From the NCBI GenBank assembly GCA_963781035.1, contig CAWAEN010000005.1:378201-442200 (forward strand): a stretch of 64,000 bases of DNA, given 5' to 3'. Below, piece by piece: positions 60,026 through 64,000 of this stretch. Below the pieces are notes generated by a model. It had not been told where the DNA came from and did not search any database. It saw only the letters and a program-made list of their open reading frames with translations. Each line of letters opens with the position of its first letter. Position 1 is the stretch's first letter. The translations under genes and the position numbers were made by a program. The stretch is from SZUA-35 sp963781035 (GTDB taxonomy: Bacteria; Actinomycetota; Acidimicrobiia; Acidimicrobiales; SZUA-35).

Positions 60026-62581
60026 ATGACCCATCCAACGCCGCCTGCAGTTGAAACACCGCTGGTTCGGGAGCATCGCCCCGGCACCAGAGTGGCTTTC
60101 GTCGCGCTCGCCCTGGCAGTCGTGGCCGCGGTCCTCCTGAACTCCCACTCGGACCGACTCACGTTCGAACACGCGTGGACCACGATTTTCGTTGCGTTGG
60201 CGTTCACGGCGGCAGAGCGCACCGTTTTCCACGTCGAGGCACGCGAACAGGCCATGAGCTACTCGCCCTACGAGATCGTTCTCGCCATCGGCATTCTGCT
60301 GCTCGCTCCGGTCGAGATCCTGGCGGCCCACATCGTGGGAACCCTCACGGGAATGATCCTGGTACGTCGCCAGCCGATGCTCAAACTGGCATTCAATGCC
60401 GGCCTTTTCGCCTTCGAGACGATGATCGCAATCACGGTCTTCGACGGGCTTCGTTCCTGGTTGGGAGAGGGACTGATTTCGACATGGGCATCCCTCATCG
60501 TTGCCCTGACGATCGCACTCATCGCCGGCGGCCTGGTCGTCGCTGTCGTGATTGCTCAGTACGAGGGGCATCTTGGCGAGCGCGTTCGTCGGGAGCTGAG
60601 TTCGGCACCCGTTCTGTACCTGCCCACGATCCTGTACGCAGCTTCGGTCGCGATACCGCTGGCCGTCGACTTTCGGCTCGGGCTCGTCGCCCTGACACCG
60701 GCACCGGTCGTGTGGTACATGCTCCGCTCGCACGGAACGTTGCTCCATCGATTTGCCGATCTGTCGAGCGTTCACGCGTTCAGCAGACAGGTCGGCGATG
60801 CTCCAGATCTGACCTCGATCGTGCAGACCGCGGTCGAGCAGATCTCCCAGCATCTTCGCGCCGACATCGTTGCCATTCGCCTCTGGACCCACGAGGACAC
60901 GGTGATCGAGGCGACCGCGGGTGATGTCCTCCTCGACGCCCTCCCGGAGAAGGGAGGGGATCCGGATTGGGCCGACATCCTCGCGAGTCGCACCGTCCAC
61001 CGCATTGCCGACCTTCCGGCAGAGCTCAGGACGGGACTGGAAGCCGCAGGATTCGACCAGGGCCTGATCTCGCCACTACTCGATGAGGAAGGCTTGCTCG
61101 GGGTCGTGGCCATTGCTGCCCGGAACGGCGTCACGAGCGAGTTCGACACCGATGATGCCAGCCGTCTCGACAGCTTGGCGCAACAGCTCGCCGTGGCCGT
61201 GAGGAAGGGGTATCTCCACGAACTGATCACCTTCGAGGCCACCCACGACCGGCTCACACAACTTCCGAATCGCAGCTTCCTCGAATCCGAGATCGCACAG
61301 AGCGACAGCCATGAGCCGGCAGCCGTGCTCCTGGTCGACCTCGACCGGTTCAAGTTGATCAACGACGCGTTCGGTCACCATGCCGGGGATCAGTTGCTGA
61401 TCGAGGCATCACGGAGAATCGAGAGCGCCTCTGACGATCGTGAGTCCGTCGCCCGATTCGGCGGAGACGAGTTCGCGGTCTTTGCTCCCGGACTCGACCG
61501 TCGGGAGGCCCAGCTCCTCGCCGAATCGATCGGTTCGGCTCTCGAGGAAGCCTTCGACATCGGCGCTGCAAGCGTTGCGATTGGTGCGAGCATCGGCATT
61601 GCTTTGCGACCCGAACATGGGATCGACGCAACAAAGCTTCTTCGCCGTGCCGACATCGCCATGTACGACGCAAAGGCCAGGCGGGTGCGATCGAGTACGT
61701 ATCGCGGCGAACTCGAGGTCGACACAGCAGATCGCCTGACCTTGCTCGACGACCTCCGGTCTGCGCTTCGAGCTGGTGAGGTCGATGTTCACTTCCAGCC
61801 GCAAGTCGACGTCACCACGCGTGATGTCACCGGCGTCGAGGCTCTGGCCCGTTGGGATCATCCCGTTCGCGGTCGTGTGGGACCCGACGTGTTCATCCCG
61901 TTGGCGGAGCAGGCGGGCCTGATCGAAGAACTGACCGACCAAGTGCTGAGGCTGGCAACGTCTGCCGCGGCCGACTGGCATCGGGCCGGTCAGTTTCTCA
62001 ACGTGTCGGTGAACATCTCGGCACAGAGCCTGCTGGACGAACGGCTCGAAGCCATCGTGGCCGCCGCTCTCATCGCCAGTGGGATCCCTCCGACCTACTT
62101 GACGCTCGAGATCACCGAGAGCACGGTCATGGCTGACGGCGGGCAGACGACCCAGGTGCTCCAGGGACTCGCCGACCTCGGTGTTCGACTCTCCGTCGAC
62201 GATTTCGGCACCGGTTTCTCCTCTCTCGTCAATCTCCGAAACCTGGCCGTGGACGAGGTCAAGATCGACCGGAGCTTCGTGATGGACATGATGACGACCC
62301 ACGACGACGAAGTCATCGTGCGGTCCACGATCGATCTGGCCCACAATCTGGGCCTGAGCGCAGTGGCCGAAGGAGTCGAATCCGAGGCCATCCTCGAACG
62401 GCTCACCGAACTCGGCTGCGACATTGCGCAGGGATACGGCATCGGCCGGCCGCTGCCCCGCCACCTGTTCGAGGCGTGGCTCGCCGATCAGCAGATCTTC
62501 CGGCCGCCCGGATCACCGGGCCGTATCGAGATCGCCCGGACGGTGACGGGCGAGCGAACGGCAAGCGAAGGTTCCGCCTGA
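60026..62581 (+). CDS. Membrane GGDEF-EAL protein (c-di-GMP metabolism), 851 aa
   Basis: Seven or eight membrane helices fill residues ~20-235 (MASE-like sensor). GAF-like domain ~255-405. GGDEF domain with intact FGGDEFAVF near 477, so a diguanylate cyclase is possible. EAL domain with GVEALARW near 600, NISAQSL, EITES, DDFGTGFSS, VKIDRSFV, VAEGVES and QGYGIGRP: every catalytic residue of an active phosphodiesterase is visible. Both activities appear possible; the membrane part would set the balance. ATG 60026. Intact. Confidence 0.92.
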   Translation: MTHPTPPAVETPLVREHRPGTRVAFVALALAVVAAVLLNSHSDRLTFEHAWTTIFVALAFTAAERTVFHVEAREQAMSYSPYEIVLAIGILLLAPVEILAAHIVGTLTGMILVRRQPMLKLAFNAGLFAFETMIAITVFDGLRSWLGEGLISTWASLIVALTIALIAGGLVVAVVIAQYEGHLGERVRRELSSAPVLYLPTILYAASVAIPLAVDFRLGLVALTPAPVVWYMLRSHGTLLHRFADLSSVHAFSRQVGDAPDLTSIVQTAVEQISQHLRADIVAIRLWTHEDTVIEATAGDVLLDALPEKGGDPDWADILASRTVHRIADLPAELRTGLEAAGFDQGLISPLLDEEGLLGVVAIAARNGVTSEFDTDDASRLDSLAQQLAVAVRKGYLHELITFEATHDRLTQLPNRSFLESEIAQSDSHEPAAVLLVDLDRFKLINDAFGHHAGDQLLIEASRRIESASDDRESVARFGGDEFAVFAPGLDRREAQLLAESIGSALEEAFDIGAASVAIGASIGIALRPEHGIDATKLLRRADIAMYDAKARRVRSSTYRGELEVDTADRLTLLDDLRSALRAGEVDVHFQPQVDVTTRDVTGVEALARWDHPVRGRVGPDVFIPLAEQAGLIEELTDQVLRLATSAAADWHRAGQFLNVSVNISAQSLLDERLEAIVAAALIASGIPPTYLTLEITESTVMADGGQTTQVLQGLADLGVRLSVDDFGTGFSSLVNLRNLAVDEVKIDRSFVMDMMTTHDDEVIVRSTIDLAHNLGLSAVAEGVESEAILERLTELGCDIAQGYGIGRPLPRHLFEAWLADQQIFRPPGSPGRIEIARTVTGERTASEGSA

Positions 62582-62696
62582 GAACATTCTTCTGAGAACA
62601 CTGTTCGATCCGGGCGAGGACGAGTGGCCGAGCCCGGTTTCGGCGGCGTGTCATCGAGGATGAGCGACTGGGTTCGCCGCGCACATGGGCCGACGT

Positions 62697-63368
62697 TCAG
62701 CGCGAGGCGCGGTACGGCATCGGTGCGCGCCAGTCGAACTCGAGAGCCGCCAGCCGCAGCAAGAACACAGCGAGTGCAACGATCGCCGCCACCGCTCCGG
62801 AGTAGACGTCGTTGCGGGTTGCCGCCACGACTGCGGTCGCTCCGAGCGCAGCCGGGATGGCGTAGAGCGTGCTGTGCGACTGGAACAGGCTGGGTTGCTC
62901 GTTCGCCAACACGTCTCGAATGATGCCACCGCCGACAGCGGCGATGACGCCGATCAGCACTGCGCCGACCGCGCTCGCACCGAACGCCACGGCCTTCACC
63001 GCTCCGGTCACGCAGAACAGCCCGAGGCCGGCAGCGTCGAAGATCAGCACCGCCTGTGCAAGCCGTGCGTTGATCAGGAAATGGGCGAAGAACACCGTGG
63101 CCGCGGCGGCGAGCGGAACAGCGAGATACCACACGTCGCCGAAGGCGGTCGGAGGCGTGGCGCCGAGTACGAGGTCGCGAGTGACGCCTCCGCCGAGCGC
63201 GGTGACAAGTGCCAACGAGATGACACCGACGAGTTCAAAACCCTTGCGGACAGCCAGGAGCCCGCCCGACACGGCGAACACGAACACACCAACGAGATCG
63301 AGCGTGCGCTCCAGCGCCGGTTCGAGGCCGGTTGCGAAGTCCGCGGCCAGCTGCGCTGTTGCGTCCAT
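62697..63368 (-). CDS. TRIC-type (UPF0126) cation channel protein, 223 aa
   Basis: Seven predicted helices in two internal repeats. Each repeat holds a glycine-rich re-entrant motif: ALGGGVTRD near 60 and AVGGGIIRD near 145. This duplicated GGGxxRD pattern is characteristic of prokaryotic TRIC channels, trimeric K+-permeable pores. ATG 63368 is used; ATGs at 63413 and 63389 would add 15 or 7 residues. No recognisable ribosome-binding site. Confidence 0.85.
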   Translation of the reverse strand: MDATAQLAADFATGLEPALERTLDLVGVFVFAVSGGLLAVRKGFELVGVISLALVTALGGGVTRDLVLGATPPTAFGDVWYLAVPLAAAATVFFAHFLINARLAQAVLIFDAAGLGLFCVTGAVKAVAFGASAVGAVLIGVIAAVGGGIIRDVLANEQPSLFQSHSTLYAIPAALGATAVVAATRNDVYSGAVAAIVALAVFLLRLAALEFDWRAPMPYRASR

Positions 63369-63455
63369 TGCGACGATCGTAGGAGACATGGGCCCGAGCG
63401 CACCCCGTGGCATGGCGCCGGTTCGGTGATCCGAACTCTGCGAGCTTCCGGGGCG

Positions 63456-64000
63456 TCAGGGTCGAGTGACCAGCTCGGTGAACCGTGCGAGATCGATGTT
63501 GCCTCCCGACAGGGTGACACCGACTCGCATGCCCGGCTCGACCAGGCCGCCGTACAGAACAGCAGCCAGGGCGGACGCCCCGGACGGTTCGACCACCAGC
63601 TTCGTGTACTCGAACAGCAGGCGCATCGTTCGGACGATCTCGTCGTCGGTGACGGTCGTGAAGCGGTCGGCCCGCACACTGTTCACCGACCAGGTGAGCC
63701 GGCCAGGCTGCGTCGTCTGCTGACCATCAGCGATGGTGACGGGGACGCCTTCGAGTGCCACCGGCTTGCCCGCCGCCCGGCTGCGGACATGATCGTCCCC
63801 GGCCTCGGGCTCCACTCCGACGACAACAACACCGGGGTTCATGGTCTTGGCGACTGTCGAGGATCCGGCCAGCAGTCCGCCGCCACCGAGGCAGACGAAC
63901 AGCATGTCGAGATCTGGCACGTCTTCGAAGAGTTCGAGTGCTGCGGTGCCCTGGCCTGCCATGACGTCGCAGTTGTCGAATGGCGGGATGACGATGCCTC
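63456..64000 (-). CDS. Threonine/serine dehydratase (PLP fold II), C-terminal part, runs off window
   Basis: Only the last ~180 codons are inside. The PLP-phosphate-binding glycine loop CLGGGGLLAGSS, VVGVEPEAGDDH, and VVEPSGASALAA with the conserved SG-A are typical of threonine ammonia-lyase and serine racemase relatives. NPGVVVVGVEP is a family motif. The catalytic Lys is in the missing N-terminal part, beyond the right edge. Product could be 2-oxobutanoate or pyruvate. Confidence 0.85.
   Translation of the reverse strand, partial: GIVIPPFDNCDVMAGQGTAALELFEDVPDLDMLFVCLGGGGLLAGSSTVAKTMNPGVVVVGVEPEAGDDHVRSRAAGKPVALEGVPVTIADGQQTTQPGRLTWSVNSVRADRFTTVTDDEIVRTMRLLFEYTKLVVEPSGASALAAVLYGGLVEPGMRVGVTLSGGNIDLARFTELVTRP

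Overview
The window is high-GC, gene-dense DNA with about 57 protein-coding genes, short intergenic gaps and many 1-50 bp overlaps between neighbours. Gene content points to an actinobacterium, most likely of the class Acidimicrobiia. The clues are an F420-type LLM oxidoreductase, 13E12-type HNH genes, a type II thymidine kinase, Nei-like glycosylase, CoA-transferase and acyl-CoA ligase genes, a large class III cyclase/ATPase, and frequent GTG or probably leaderless starts. This placement is inferred from gene families only. No rRNA, tRNA or CRISPR array was recognised.

Layout. 1-3.7 kb (minus): a PEP-utilising-type enzyme running off the left edge, an L,D-transpeptidase lipoprotein and a membrane site-2-type protease. 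3.7-7.0 kb (plus): two Gfo/Idh/MocA oxidoreductases and an alpha/beta hydrolase in one operon. 7.0-17.7 kb: K+ channel, Fur regulator, cytochrome P450, GH3 lipoprotein, uracil-DNA glycosylase, CoA transferase, D-aminoacylase-type amidohydrolase, thymidine kinase, hydrolase, HAD phosphatase. 17.7-24.7 kb (plus): a nucleoside-uptake operon (BMP lipoprotein, ABC ATPase, two permeases, adenosine deaminase) followed by a class II aldolase-fold protein that has lost its metal ligands. 24.7-33.7 kb: LLM oxidoreductase, PLP decarboxylase, hydroxyacyl-CoA dehydrogenase, RarD-like transporter, BI-1 protein, second Fur, SDR, a candidate selenoprotein redoxin and an ATP-dependent DNA ligase. 33.7-42.4 kb (minus): an ABC exporter cassette with a fasciclin lipoprotein, then Nei, GMC oxidoreductase, amidase and acyl-CoA ligase. 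42.4-44.6 kb: a duplicated segment with a 13E12 HNH gene, a remnant of a second copy and a GNAT gene. 44.7-64 kb: a DUF3179 lipoprotein, a secreted FN3-array protein, an SGNH hydrolase, a CRP-type regulator divergent from a 1081-residue cyclase/ATPase, a GMC oxidoreductase-hydrolase fusion, a ferritin-like protein, a saccharopine-dehydrogenase-like protein, a complete GGDEF-EAL protein, a TRIC-type channel and part of a threonine dehydratase.

The strongest unusual signal is at 31015-32109. One reading frame is interrupted only by an in-frame TGA exactly at the redox-active cysteine position of a thioredoxin-fold protein (WASW-U-GC), and a perfect 7-bp hairpin of bacterial SECIS geometry starts 13 nt downstream. 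I read it as a selenocysteine protein.

A caution for all coordinates: about 19 conserved genes are broken by single-base shifts, several of them at short C runs. I treat these as probable sequence errors and give the span of the restored gene; predicted protein lengths for those genes are approximate.
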